Assembly (NCBI RefSeq): GCF_024806495.1 | Contig: NZ_JANUFF010000003.1 | Location: 62,001-126,000, forward strand | DNA: 64,000 bases | Direction of reading: 5' to 3' | Origin: Chryseobacterium sp. JUb7 | GTDB taxonomy: Bacteria > Bacteroidota > Bacteroidia > Flavobacteriales > Weeksellaceae | Shown here: positions 44,203-52,940 of the stretch, piece by piece | Layout: every line of letters starts with the position of its first letter | Position numbering within the stretch: position 1 is the stretch's first letter | Translations under genes and position numbers: made by a program | Notes under the pieces: generated by a model | Databases searched by the model: none | The model's input: only the letters and a program-made list of their open reading frames with translations | Told to the model about the DNA's origin: nothing

Positions 44203-45425
44203 TAGTCGTTATTTTCTTCCTCGTCGTTATCGAAATATTCGAAAAGGAAATCGTTATAAGGGAATCTCGAAATATGAATTTTCATGACCTCATCATAGAT
44301 CATTTTTTTCATTTCGGGAAAATTCTCTTTTGTAAGAGCCGAAATAAACACCGTTGGATATTTTGATTTTGCCATCCATGTTTTTTTCCATTCTTCAAGA
44401 GAGATGTTCTTTTTTGTAGACGGAGTAAGATCATCTTCGTCCTTTTTTTCATAGCTGAAGTCATCAATTTTATTGAAAACCATTACCATCGGTTTTTGAT
44501 GTGCGTTGATTTCCATTAAAATCTGATTCACAGAATCAATATGATCTTCAAAACTTTCGTGAGAAATATCTACCACGTGAATCAGCAAATCGGCTTCGCG
44601 TACCTCATCCAGTGTAGATTTAAAAGATTCTACCAGCTGAGTCGGTAATTTTCTGATGAATCCAACCGTATCCGTCAACAGAAACGGTAAATTTCCGATC
44701 ACCACCTTTCTTACCGTCGTATCAAGGGTTGCAAACAACTTATTTTCAGCGAAAACTTCCGATTTTGAAAGCGCATTCATTAAAGTCGATTTTCCAACAT
44801 TGGTATATCCTACCAACGCTGCACGCACCACTTTTCCACGGTTGTTTCGCTGTGTTGCCATTTGCTTATCAATCGTCTTCAGCTTATCTTTCAATAATGA
44901 TATTCTGTCACGAATGATACGTCTGTCGGTTTCGATCTCTGTTTCTCCAGGCCCCCTCATCCCGATTCCCCCTTTCTGACGCTCAAGGTGAGTCCACATT
45001 CTGGTCAGTCGGGGTAAAAGATATTGGTACTGAGCCAATTCTACCTGTGTTCTTGCATAAGAAGTCTGAGCTCTTTGAGCAAAAATATCAAGAATAAGAT
45101 TCGTTCTGTCGAGAATTTTAACTTCAATTTCTCTTTCCAGATTTTTAAGCTGCGAAGGCGACAATTCATCATCAAAAATGATGGTTCCTATTTCATTTTC
45201 CTTTGCATATTCTTTTATTTCTTGAGCCTTTCCGCTTCCAATAAAGGTTTTGGAGTCAGGCTGAGTTAATTTTTGAGTAAAACGTCTGTCCACTGAAGCA
45301 CCGGCCGTATAGGCCAAAAACTCCAGCTCATCCATATATTCCTGAAGCTTTTCCTCATCCTGATGCTGCGTAACAACACCTACCAAAACCACTTTTTCGT
45401 AATTATGTTCTTTCTTTTCTAGCAT
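44202..45425 (-). CDS. hflX: GTPase HflX
   Basis: The 407-residue GTPase binds the large ribosomal subunit and splits stalled or stress-arrested ribosomes. The HflX N-terminal domain (about 10-180) includes ASVDRRFTQKLTQPDSKTFIGSGK and IFDDELSPSQLKNLE, a coiled helix with QKGGIGMRGPGETEIETDRR follows, and the G domain has GYTNVGKSTLMN (G1), DTVGFIRKLP (G3) and NKID (G4). Length is normal. It is the first gene of a two-gene unit with the DUF4919 gene. Confidence 0.95.
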   Translation of the reverse strand: MLEKKEHNYEKVVLVGVVTQHQDEEKLQEYMDELEFLAYTAGASVDRRFTQKLTQPDSKTFIGSGKAQEIKEYAKENEIGTIIFDDELSPSQLKNLEREIEVKILDRTNLILDIFAQRAQTSYARTQVELAQYQYLLPRLTRMWTHLERQKGGIGMRGPGETEIETDRRIIRDRISLLKDKLKTIDKQMATQRNNRGKVVRAALVGYTNVGKSTLMNALSKSEVFAENKLFATLDTTVRKVVIGNLPFLLTDTVGFIRKLPTQLVESFKSTLDEVREADLLIHVVDISHESFEDHIDSVNQILMEINAHQKPMVMVFNKIDDFSYEKKDEDDLTPSTKKNISLEEWKKTWMAKSKYPTVFISALTKENFPEMKKMIYDEVMKIHISRFPYNDFLFEYFDNDEEENND

Positions 45426-45631
45426 TAAGTTCTATCTATGTTTGTGAGATTTACAAGTTACCATTTTTCGGTAAAAAATGCAAAACAATCTTTAAGCCAA
45501 TTATTATTAAATATTAACTTTAATTAATCATATTGTTGATTTATAGAATTTTAATAACTTTATAATGCTAATTTTTGAATTTTAATCATAAAATTTGCTT
45601 TTTATTATAAAAACCAACAACCGGGAGAATC

Positions 45632-46345
45632 ATGATTACCAATATTAAATGTATCATTGTTGATAATGACGAACTGGATAAGCTGGTTCTTCATCATCAT
45701 CTTAAACAATATGAGAACATAGAGGTGGTAGGCTCTTTTGATTCTGCAGAAAAAGCAATTTCCTGTCTCGATCTTCCTATTGACCTTCTATTCATTGAAA
45801 CCCAACTGAAAGGGATGAGCGGCATGGCATTCCGAAAACTTGCCCATAAAATTCCGGCGTGTATTTTTATCAGCTCCCATCCGGAATTCGCTGTTGAGAC
45901 TTTTGAGCTCGACACTTTCGATTTTATTGCAAAACCTTTGAAAACAGAGCGCTTTCACTATTCGATGCAAAAGCTTTTTGATTATTTCGAAATGAAAGAA
46001 AAATCAGAATGTTTTGATATGTTACTTGGAGAAAACAGCATTAAAATTAAAGAGAGCGGAAATATTCATCAGGTCAAAATTACAGATATCCTTTATCTTG
46101 AAGCATTAAAAGATTACACCAGAATCATCACATCAGAAAAGAAACATTGCATTCTCGATTCGCTTGGAAATTTACTCCACAAATCCTATTTTGATTCTTT
46201 TATCCGGATACACAAAAGCTATGCAGTTCCCAGACATCTCATCCGAAGCAAAAACACTCATGAAGTAGAACTTGTACATCATATCAAACTTCCTATCGGA
46301 AGAGCTTACAAAGATAATTTATCCTTTTTTGGCCCTAAAATCTGA
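45632..46345 (+). CDS. LytTR response regulator with glutamate in place of the phospho-acceptor
   Basis: The 237-residue protein has an N-terminal receiver-like domain (1-120) and a C-terminal LytTR DNA-binding domain (about 137-233, IKESGNIHQVKITDILYLEALKDYTRI). The acidic pocket is present (Asp11, Asp13), as are Ser81 and the Lys101-Pro pair, but the strand that normally ends in the phosphorylated Asp reads DLLFIETQLKGMSG, with Glu56 (GAA at 45797-45799) at the acceptor site. It is therefore probably not regulated by classical phosphorylation. No histidine kinase is nearby. It is likely to control the secreted-protein genes downstream. Confidence 0.85.
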   Translation: MITNIKCIIVDNDELDKLVLHHHLKQYENIEVVGSFDSAEKAISCLDLPIDLLFIETQLKGMSGMAFRKLAHKIPACIFISSHPEFAVETFELDTFDFIAKPLKTERFHYSMQKLFDYFEMKEKSECFDMLLGENSIKIKESGNIHQVKITDILYLEALKDYTRIITSEKKHCILDSLGNLLHKSYFDSFIRIHKSYAVPRHLIRSKNTHEVELVHHIKLPIGRAYKDNLSFFGPKI

Positions 46346-46406
46346 TTTTTAAAAAACACCGTCAATATTATATTTAAACCACAAACAACACAAATATCTC
46401 CACTTT

Positions 46407-46438
46407 TTGTCGTTTGTCGATTATTCTTGTCGTTTGTC
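46407..46438 (+). promoter_or_regulatory. Paired direct repeat, candidate LytTR operator
   Basis: TTGTCGTTTGTC occurs twice, at 46407-46418 and 46427-46438, exactly 20 bases apart. LytTR regulators bind paired 9-base direct repeats about two helical turns apart, and GTCGTTTGT fits 7 of 9 positions of the published pattern. It lies about 30 bases before a near-consensus -7 (TAATTTAG, 46470-46477). Confidence 0.5.
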
Positions 46439-46469
46439 TATTTTCTCAATTTTCAGTGACGATATGTGG

Positions 46470-46477
46470 TAATTTAG
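46470..46477 (+). promoter_or_regulatory. Near-consensus -7 element of the T9SS gene at 46539
   Basis: TAATTTAG differs from TAnnTTTG at one position and sits at a suitable distance downstream of the paired repeat. Confidence 0.35.
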
Positions 46478-46538
46478 TCTTCCAAAATTCTTATAGATAT
46501 TTTGGATAAACCAATTAATAACCACAAATTTATTTTAT

Positions 46539-47018
46539 ATGAAAAGAACATCTATTCACTGCTTCTTTTTCATTCTGCTCCTTATTCCCGTCAGCCTGCT
46601 CAAAGCCCAATCTGCAGTTCTGGCCACAGGAGGAAATGCGACAGGAGGTAACGGTTCGGTTTCTTATAGTGTAGGGCAAGTAGCCTATCTCACAAAAGGC
46701 AGTAATCAAATTCTGGAAGGCGTACAACAAGCCTTTGAAATTTCAACACTTGCTACAACAGAAACCTCATCAGCTGAAAAAGACATTTTACTTTATCCTA
46801 ACCCCTTTAAAGACTATTTGTATTTAGATTTTACGACAAACAGCTATAAAGATTCCGAATACCAGTTATTCGATGCTCAGGGTAAACTGATAAAAAAGGA
46901 TAAAATCACTCAATCCAAATCTGAGTTTAATTTTTCCTCGCTTCCATCCGCCATGTATATCATCCGGATTAATCAGGAAGGCAAAAACATAAAAACATTT
47001 AAAATCATTAAAAAATAA
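46539..47018 (+). CDS. Small T9SS cargo protein (type A sorting domain)
   Basis: The 159-residue protein has a signal peptide ending LLKAQ, then a short domain GGNATGGNGSVSYSVGQVAYLT and ILEGVQQAFEI that recurs in Bacteroidota secreted proteins, and a type A T9SS sorting domain (about 86-159, LLYPNPFKDYLYLDF to a final KTFKIIKK). The first domain is small and beta-rich, of unknown function. It lies 5 bases before the 849-residue gene, so the two form one unit, with the paired repeat upstream as the likely control site. Confidence 0.85.
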   Translation: MKRTSIHCFFFILLLIPVSLLKAQSAVLATGGNATGGNGSVSYSVGQVAYLTKGSNQILEGVQQAFEISTLATTETSSAEKDILLYPNPFKDYLYLDFTTNSYKDSEYQLFDAQGKLIKKDKITQSKSEFNFSSLPSAMYIIRINQEGKNIKTFKIIKK

Positions 47019-47023
47019 GCACC

Positions 47024-49573
47024 ATGAAAAAAATATTATTCTCTGTGGGTATCTTACTCGGGACCTTTCTCTCCTATGCACAAGTACCCGAAAAAATGAG
47101 CTATCAGGCTGTTGTAAGAAATAATTCCGGCCAGATACTGGCCAATCAAAGCATAGGAATAAGAGCCAGCATCTTACAGGGTTCTCCTGCGGGAGCAGCC
47201 GTATATTCTGAAAGGCTTGTCGGAAATACCAATATCAACGGATTAATCACTCTTGAAATAGGTTCAGGTACAGTACTTTCAGGTACATTTAATGCAATCA
47301 ACTGGTCTACAGGAAACTATTATTTAAAAACAGAAACAGATCCGTCAGGTGGTACAACCTATACTATCACAGGAACAAGCCAGCTATTAAGCGTTCCGTA
47401 CGCGATGTATGCCAAAACAGCCGGTGGCGGCGGTGGTGGCTTCGCAATTCCTTATACCAATACCGTTAATAATGCCGGAAATCTTTTTTCTTTAATCAAT
47501 GATGGCGACGGAACTTCTATTGAAGGTATTAACAACACGACTACTTCAAGCGTCGCTTCTGTACGCGGTATCGTAAGCAATACAGCACCCGGAGGTTTTT
47601 CTTCAGGAGTTCGGGGAATCAATAACGGAACCGGAGGTTTGGGGATAGGCATGTGGGGAAGCCAGGCCGGAAGTGGCTGGGGAGTTTACGGAGTTACTCC
47701 TGCCGGAATAGGAGTTTACGGAAATGCTTCAGGGAACGGATACGGAGTTTTTGCAAACAGCAATACCGGAACGGGTCTTAATGCAACAAGCAACAATGGT
47801 ATTGCAGCTAATTTTGCAATATCCAACAATGCTAACAGTAATAATGTAATCAATGCCAACACTTTGGGTAACGGAACCGTCATCAATGTTTCTACAACAG
47901 GAACCGGAGCAGGGGTTTTCAGTTCTACAGGATCCGGATTTGCCATTCATGGGATTACCAGCCAGCAGACATCAGCCGGTATTATCGGAGACAATAGTGG
48001 CGCAGGAGAAGCAGTTGTAGGACGAACAACCAGTGATATTGCAGGAGCAGTAGTCGGAAGAAATGATGGTGGAGGGTATGGAGTAAGAGGTTTTGTGGCT
48101 ACCAATACAACAGGAACTGGTATTGGTGTTTACGGTCAAGTGGGAATAAACAGTAGTAAAGGACGCGCCGGGCGTTTTGAAAACACCAATGCTTCAAATG
48201 ATATAAATAATACTTTCGAGGTTGAAACCAACGGTAACGGAAATATTCCTGACAATACACAGGGTAACGCCGCATCTTTCTTAGTTGACAATACAAACAG
48301 TGTGGGTGCAGCAGTAAGAGGGGAAGTTAATACCATCTTCGGAAACTTCGGTGCCGCAGGTATTTTTGGTATTTCTTCAGGAACAGGAGGACGTGCCGGA
48401 TTATTTTATGCATCAAATCCAAGTGGAAATGGAGCAGCATTAATTTCCTTAACAGATGGTAATGGTGATGCTATTGTTGCCAATGCCGGAAAAGACGGTG
48501 ATGCGGTAGAAGCTAATGTTGATGGAGCCGGTCGCGCAATCTATGGCTGGACTCCAACATTCAGTTTAGGAAAGCCCGCGGAATTCCAAAATTTCAATAC
48601 CTCAAATACAAATTCTGTAGTTACGGCAAAAACAGTCGGAAACGGTATGGCCGGAGATTTTTTCGTAGACAACACGAATGGTACTTCTGCAGCATTACAT
48701 GGCAAAGTAAATTCAATATTTGCCAATTTCGGAACTGCGGGAGTTTACGGTGAATCTATTGGTACCGGAGGTTATGGCGGTTTATTCTATCAAAGAAATC
48801 CATCAGGAAACGGGCCCGCATTAATTGCACTGTCAGAAGGCGCCGGAAATGGGATTACCGCAAATGCCGGAGGAAATGGAGATGGTGTTGAAGCTACAGT
48901 AGACGGAACAGGTTCCGCTATTTATGGCTGGATTCCGAATTTCGGGACTGGTAGAGCCGGATATTTCAGAAACTTTAATAATGCCAACGGTCAGCCGGTA
49001 GTACATATAACCACAACCGGAACAGGATCTACTTTACTCGTTAATCATCAAGGTCCGTCTGGTAATATTGCTGTATATCAGAGTGCATCGACTAACGTGG
49101 CCCGTATCAACAAAACAGGAACAGGATTCTTTAATGGAGGAACACAAAATAGCGGCGCCGATTTAGCTGAAGCCTTCGATGTTGAAGGAAATACTTCTGA
49201 ATATGAGCCAGGTGATATTTTAGTGATCTCAACTGATACAGACAGAACCGTAGAAAAATCTTCAAAACCATATTCCACTCTTGTTGCCGGAGTTTACGCT
49301 ACAAAACCGGGAGTTCTTTTAACAGAAGAAAATATTGATTCTGAATTAATCGGAAAAGTTCCGATGGGGGTCATCGGGGTTATTCCTACTAAAGTTTGTC
49401 TTGAGGGTGGAAAAATTAAAAGAGGAGATCTTCTGGTAACCTCATCAAAATCCGGAGTTGCTATGAAAGCCAATATCAAAAAAGTGAAAATCGGACAGGT
49501 AATTGGTAAAGCGCTTCAGGATTATGATCAAAACTCAGTCGGAAAAATAAAAGTATTGGTAAACATTAAATAA
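47024..49573 (+). CDS. Large secreted Gly/Asn-rich repeat protein
   Basis: The 849-residue protein has a signal peptide ending LSYAQ. Residues of about 22-135 are a domain common at the N-terminus of Bacteroidota secreted proteins (MSYQAVVRNNSGQILANQSIGIRASI, ending LLSVPYAMYAKTA). A long Gly/Asn/Thr-rich region (140-700) follows, probably a beta-solenoid, and it holds a 127-residue module in two tandem copies. The last 140 residues form a distinct domain (SGADLAEAFDVEGN, YEPGDILVIS, VPMGVIGVIPTKVC). No T9SS sorting domain is visible. It could be a surface fibre or adhesin; the export route is open. Confidence 0.8.
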   Translation: MKKILFSVGILLGTFLSYAQVPEKMSYQAVVRNNSGQILANQSIGIRASILQGSPAGAAVYSERLVGNTNINGLITLEIGSGTVLSGTFNAINWSTGNYYLKTETDPSGGTTYTITGTSQLLSVPYAMYAKTAGGGGGGFAIPYTNTVNNAGNLFSLINDGDGTSIEGINNTTTSSVASVRGIVSNTAPGGFSSGVRGINNGTGGLGIGMWGSQAGSGWGVYGVTPAGIGVYGNASGNGYGVFANSNTGTGLNATSNNGIAANFAISNNANSNNVINANTLGNGTVINVSTTGTGAGVFSSTGSGFAIHGITSQQTSAGIIGDNSGAGEAVVGRTTSDIAGAVVGRNDGGGYGVRGFVATNTTGTGIGVYGQVGINSSKGRAGRFENTNASNDINNTFEVETNGNGNIPDNTQGNAASFLVDNTNSVGAAVRGEVNTIFGNFGAAGIFGISSGTGGRAGLFYASNPSGNGAALISLTDGNGDAIVANAGKDGDAVEANVDGAGRAIYGWTPTFSLGKPAEFQNFNTSNTNSVVTAKTVGNGMAGDFFVDNTNGTSAALHGKVNSIFANFGTAGVYGESIGTGGYGGLFYQRNPSGNGPALIALSEGAGNGITANAGGNGDGVEATVDGTGSAIYGWIPNFGTGRAGYFRNFNNANGQPVVHITTTGTGSTLLVNHQGPSGNIAVYQSASTNVARINKTGTGFFNGGTQNSGADLAEAFDVEGNTSEYEPGDILVISTDTDRTVEKSSKPYSTLVAGVYATKPGVLLTEENIDSELIGKVPMGVIGVIPTKVCLEGGKIKRGDLLVTSSKSGVAMKANIKKVKIGQVIGKALQDYDQNSVGKIKVLVNIK
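48278..49039 (+). repeat. Tandem 381-base module inside the 849-residue protein gene
   Basis: Two adjacent in-frame copies of 127 codons (48278-48658 and 48659-49039). Matching landmarks are F(L/F)VDNTN, RGEVNTIFGNFG with GKVNSIFANFG, NPSGNGAALISL with NPSGNGPALIAL, and AIYGW(T/I)P. The copies are diverged, so the duplication is not recent. Confidence 0.75.
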
Positions 49574-49579
49574 ACTATC

Positions 49580-49993
49580 ATGAAATCATTATACATCATC
49601 GCATTTATAGCATTAAGTATCAATCTATATGCTCAGGAAAGTAAAAAAGCTTCTGAAGCAGAAGATCAGGCACAGGTCGTAAAACTGGCTAAAGAGAGAG
49701 AAATCCAAATGGCAAAAACCTCACAGGAAAATGCACCAAAGAAACAGGCTTCAAACATTTTAGCATCAGAACAAGGCCTGGAAGTAAAAAAACAGGAATC
49801 GAAGGTTCAGGCAAAAGCTGATAATTCCGGAAAACTATTGCCAAACACTTCCAGTCTTGAAGAAATTAAAGCAAGTATCCCCAACAGACAGGCATCAACA
49901 CATACAGCACATTCTAGGAACACGAATAATGTCAGAGGTTTACCCAATACAGCCACATTAGAAGAAATAAAAAAAACAATTCCTAAAAACTAA
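49580..49993 (+). CDS. Small secreted protein with a twice-repeated LPNTxxLEEIK motif
   Basis: The 137-residue protein has a signal peptide ending NLYAQ, a Lys/Glu/Gln-rich helical stretch (19-80), and two copies of a 16-residue motif, LPNTSSLEEIKASIPN (87-102) and LPNTATLEEIKKTIPK (121-136), separated by a Ser/Thr/His-rich linker. There is no known domain. It follows the 849-residue gene by 6 bases and should be co-transcribed with it. A two-copy binding motif is one possible reading. Confidence 0.68.
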   Translation: MKSLYIIAFIALSINLYAQESKKASEAEDQAQVVKLAKEREIQMAKTSQENAPKKQASNILASEQGLEVKKQESKVQAKADNSGKLLPNTSSLEEIKASIPNRQASTHTAHSRNTNNVRGLPNTATLEEIKKTIPKN

Positions 49994-50022
49994 TAACAAA
50001 ACTAGATTTTTCAACCAAAAAG

Positions 50023-50049
50023 AAAGTCCGCCAAGCAAGCGGACTTTTT
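50023..50049 (+). terminator. Terminator of the secreted-protein unit
   Basis: AAAGTCCGC (50023-50031), a 7-base loop, GCGGACTTT (50039-50047), then T. Confidence 0.82.
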
Positions 50050-50070
50050 ATATTTGAATTTATTTTAAGA

Positions 50071-50505
50071 TTAATCCCAATCGGCTGCAACAAATTTCAT
50101 TTGATTACCCTTATCATCCGACAGTGTCAAAAAATGTCCTTCCACCGAATATTTGGTCATTTTTTCAAAATTTGTACTAAAATATGTTTCCAGATCCATA
50201 TTCTGACAGGCCATCATCGTACTGCCCAGACCTGAAATACTTACTTTTCCATTGCTTTTAAATTCGGAAGTAAAAAACATTTTATTACACCCCATAAAAG
50301 CACCTCCTTTGATTTTCTGACCTTCTTTGGAAGCTGTTAAATTAATTCCTGCTTTATTCTTAATCAACTGATCTTTAGTAAATCCGTTTAAAGAAACCAA
50401 CATCCATTCTCTCTGAATATGCGGATTTTTTGTCTGTACAGAAGCACAGTTGATGAGGATCCCCAAGCATAAAACAGTAAAAATTGAAACTAATATTTTT
50501 TTCAT
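50071..50505 (-). CDS. META domain lipoprotein (HslJ-like)
   Basis: The 144-residue lipoprotein has a lipobox LGILINC (Cys20 from the ATG at 50505). Its META domain contains REWMLVSLNG and the GAFMGCNKMFFTSEF hallmark, ending VEGHFLTLSDDKGNQMKFV. HslJ-type META proteins are heat-shock- or novobiocin-linked outer-membrane lipoproteins in other bacteria; the function here is unknown. An upstream GTG would add three residues, but the ATG gives the standard signal. It is monocistronic and converges on the preceding unit. Confidence 0.85.
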   Translation of the reverse strand: MKKILVSIFTVLCLGILINCASVQTKNPHIQREWMLVSLNGFTKDQLIKNKAGINLTASKEGQKIKGGAFMGCNKMFFTSEFKSNGKVSISGLGSTMMACQNMDLETYFSTNFEKMTKYSVEGHFLTLSDDKGNQMKFVAADWD

Positions 50506-50560
50506 AACGCACACAATTCCATTTTCGTACCAATCCCAAACAGAATACCGTAAAAATTAG

Positions 50561-50568
50561 TAAATTAG
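50561..50568 (+). promoter_or_regulatory. Near-consensus -7 element of the S46 peptidase gene
   Basis: TAAATTAG differs from TAnnTTTG at one position and lies 23 bases before the start codon. Confidence 0.35.
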
Positions 50569-50591
50569 CGACACAAAAATTATTTTATAAA

Positions 50592-52784
50592 ATGAAAAGA
50601 CTATTTCTACTATTCACTTTCTTGTTGGGCTTTGCTCAGATGAGGGCGGATGAGGGTATGTGGCTGTTGATGCTCATCAAAAGGCTAAACGGTGTTGATA
50701 TGCAAAAAGAAGGTTTGCATTTGACTCCGGAAGAAATTTATTCAGTAAACAATTCGAGCATGAAGGACGCTATCGTAAGTTTCGGTGGCTTCTGTACGGG
50801 TGAGATTGTTTCTAATCAGGGACTTATTTTCACAAACCACCACTGTGGTTACGGTGCTGTTGCAGCAGCTTCTACTCCGGAAAAAGACTATTTAAAGAAT
50901 GGTTTCTGGGCAATGAAGCAGAAAGACGAGTTCAATGCTAAAGATCTCTATGTAAGATTTTTAGTAAGAATGGATGATGCTACACAAAGAATCAATTCTA
51001 AATTGAATAACAGCATGACTCCTGAACAGAGAAAAGCTGTCATCGATGCTGAAACTAAGGCTATCCAGTCTGAAAACTCTGAAAACGGAAAATATACAGT
51101 TGTAGTAAGAGATTTCTTCAACGGAAATGAATTTTATTATTTTGTATACCAAGATTATAAAGACATCAGATTAGTAGGTGCTCCACCTTCATCATTAGGA
51201 AAATTCGGAGGTGATACAGATAACTGGGAATGGCCAAGACACACAGCTGACTTCACTGTTTTCAGAGTATACGCTGATGCTGCCGGAAATCCTGCAGAAT
51301 TTGCACCTACGAACGTTCCTTTGAAGCCTAAGCATTTCTTACCGGTTTCTCTTAAAGGAATCAAGCCAGGTGACTTCTCCATGATCATGGGATACCCAGG
51401 AAGAACAAACCGTTATTTAACATCTTACGGTATTCAGCAGATGGTTAACAAAGATTATCCGGCTTGGGTTGAATCTTCTAAGCTGGCAATGGATATTATG
51501 AAGAAGTACATGGATAAAGATAAAGCGACTCAGCTTAACTATGCTTCTCAATATGCTTCTGTAGCTAACTATTGGAAAAACAGACAGGGAACAATAGACG
51601 CTGTTGATAAAAACGGTACTATTACTGATAAACAAAAAATTGAAGATATCTACAGAAAATGGTCTGTACAGCCAGGTAATACTGAATATGACGGAGTTTT
51701 AGAAGATATTGATGCTTATTACAAGCAAGTTTCTGACAGAAACGTTGAAAGAAACTACTCTTCTCAGTTTTCAAGAAATGCTAAATACATCAGCCTGGCA
51801 ATTCAGGTAGGTTCTGTATTAAAGGCTTATGCAGCACAGGACATGCAGGGAAGACTGGCTATGAAACCAAAAGTAGATGCTGCTATTAAAGCTGCTTACG
51901 AAAACTTCAACCCTCAGTTGGAAGGCGAAATGTTAAGCGGAATGGCAAAACTTTATAAAGCCAGAGTAAACCAGAATGTTGCTTCTGCTACTATTTTAGG
52001 AATTGATCCGGCTACAGTATCAAACGTTGCTTATTCTTCAATTTTTGCGAACAAAACATCAGCAACAAACTTTATCCTGAATCCTGATGCATTAAAATTA
52101 GATGCAGATCCACTTTGGAAACTGGCTAACGGAATCGTTGCTGATCAGAAAATGAGTGCTGAAAGATTCTCGAAAGTAGATGATAATTTTGCTAAAAACA
52201 ACAGATTATTCTTAGCTGGATTAATGAAAGCTATGCCTGAGAAAAAATTCTATCCGGATGCTAACTCAACAATGAGATTAACATATGGAACGGTAGATAA
52301 ATTACCGATCAGACAAGACAGAAACTACTTCGGTGTTACAGATAACTATTATACAGACATGACAGGTCTTGTAGGTAAATACAAGAAAGGCGACGAAGAA
52401 TTTGATCTTCCACAGAGAGTGATCGATCTTTACAATATGAAAGATTTCGGTCAGTATGCTGATGCTAAAGGATATATGCCTGTTAACTTCTTATCAAACA
52501 ACGATATTACAGGTGGTAACTCAGGATCTCCGGTAATTGATGGTGACGGTAACCTTATCGGTATCGCATTCGACGGAAACAGTGAAGCTTTAAGTGGTGA
52601 CATCGTATTCGAACCTGAATGGCAAAAAACAATCAACGTAGACGTTCGTTTTGTTCTTTGGACAATCGACAAATATGCTGGTGCAAGAAGATTGATCGAC
52701 GAATTACAATTGGTAAGAGACGAAAATACTCCTGCAGATACAAAAACAAAAGCTCCAAAAGCAGAGCCTAAAAAGAAAAAATAA
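50592..52784 (+). CDS. S46 family dipeptidyl-peptidase, DPP7 type
   Basis: The 730-residue periplasmic serine exopeptidase releases dipeptides from the N-terminus of oligopeptides. It has a signal peptide cleaved before ADEGMW, the His of the catalytic triad in TNHHCGYGAV (83-84), the Asp region GGDTDNWEWPRHTADF, and the nucleophile Ser644 in GGNSGSP. Eighteen residues later comes Gly662 in AFDGN. In characterised S46 enzymes the residue here separates DPP7 (Gly, hydrophobic P1) from DPP11 (Arg, acidic P1), so this one should be DPP7-like. The last 25 residues are a Lys/Pro-rich tail. It feeds peptide carbon and nitrogen into a proteolytic lifestyle. Confidence 0.93.
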   Translation: MKRLFLLFTFLLGFAQMRADEGMWLLMLIKRLNGVDMQKEGLHLTPEEIYSVNNSSMKDAIVSFGGFCTGEIVSNQGLIFTNHHCGYGAVAAASTPEKDYLKNGFWAMKQKDEFNAKDLYVRFLVRMDDATQRINSKLNNSMTPEQRKAVIDAETKAIQSENSENGKYTVVVRDFFNGNEFYYFVYQDYKDIRLVGAPPSSLGKFGGDTDNWEWPRHTADFTVFRVYADAAGNPAEFAPTNVPLKPKHFLPVSLKGIKPGDFSMIMGYPGRTNRYLTSYGIQQMVNKDYPAWVESSKLAMDIMKKYMDKDKATQLNYASQYASVANYWKNRQGTIDAVDKNGTITDKQKIEDIYRKWSVQPGNTEYDGVLEDIDAYYKQVSDRNVERNYSSQFSRNAKYISLAIQVGSVLKAYAAQDMQGRLAMKPKVDAAIKAAYENFNPQLEGEMLSGMAKLYKARVNQNVASATILGIDPATVSNVAYSSIFANKTSATNFILNPDALKLDADPLWKLANGIVADQKMSAERFSKVDDNFAKNNRLFLAGLMKAMPEKKFYPDANSTMRLTYGTVDKLPIRQDRNYFGVTDNYYTDMTGLVGKYKKGDEEFDLPQRVIDLYNMKDFGQYADAKGYMPVNFLSNNDITGGNSGSPVIDGDGNLIGIAFDGNSEALSGDIVFEPEWQKTINVDVRFVLWTIDKYAGARRLIDELQLVRDENTPADTKTKAPKAEPKKKK

Positions 52785-52803
52785 TCTTCTTTGATTTATT
52801 TTT

Positions 52804-52836
52804 AAAACCGTGAAAGTTTTCTTTCGCGGTTTTTTA
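52804..52836 (+). terminator. Terminator of the S46 peptidase gene
   Basis: AAAACCGTGAAAG pairs with CTTTCGCGGTTTT (one T-G pair) around a 4-base loop, then a T tract. Confidence 0.87.
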
Positions 52837-52940
52837 TTTTTGAAAATTTAAGATATCTTCAAATAAGAATGTTTCACCCAAGACGATTTTTATTCTAAAA
52901 TTCCGCTTACCCTTATTTGAATAATGCTAATATCTCTATT

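Noticed and set aside
47452..48726. Long antisense open frames across the Gly/Asn-rich repeat gene
   Set aside because: They arise from the biased codons of the plus-strand gene, overlap each other in several frames and have Val/Leu/Pro-rich sequences without motifs.
47024..49573. Phage tail-fibre or prophage island
   Set aside because: Only the solenoid look is shared; there is no other phage gene, integrase, attachment site or tRNA nearby, and the neighbours are T9SS-type host genes.
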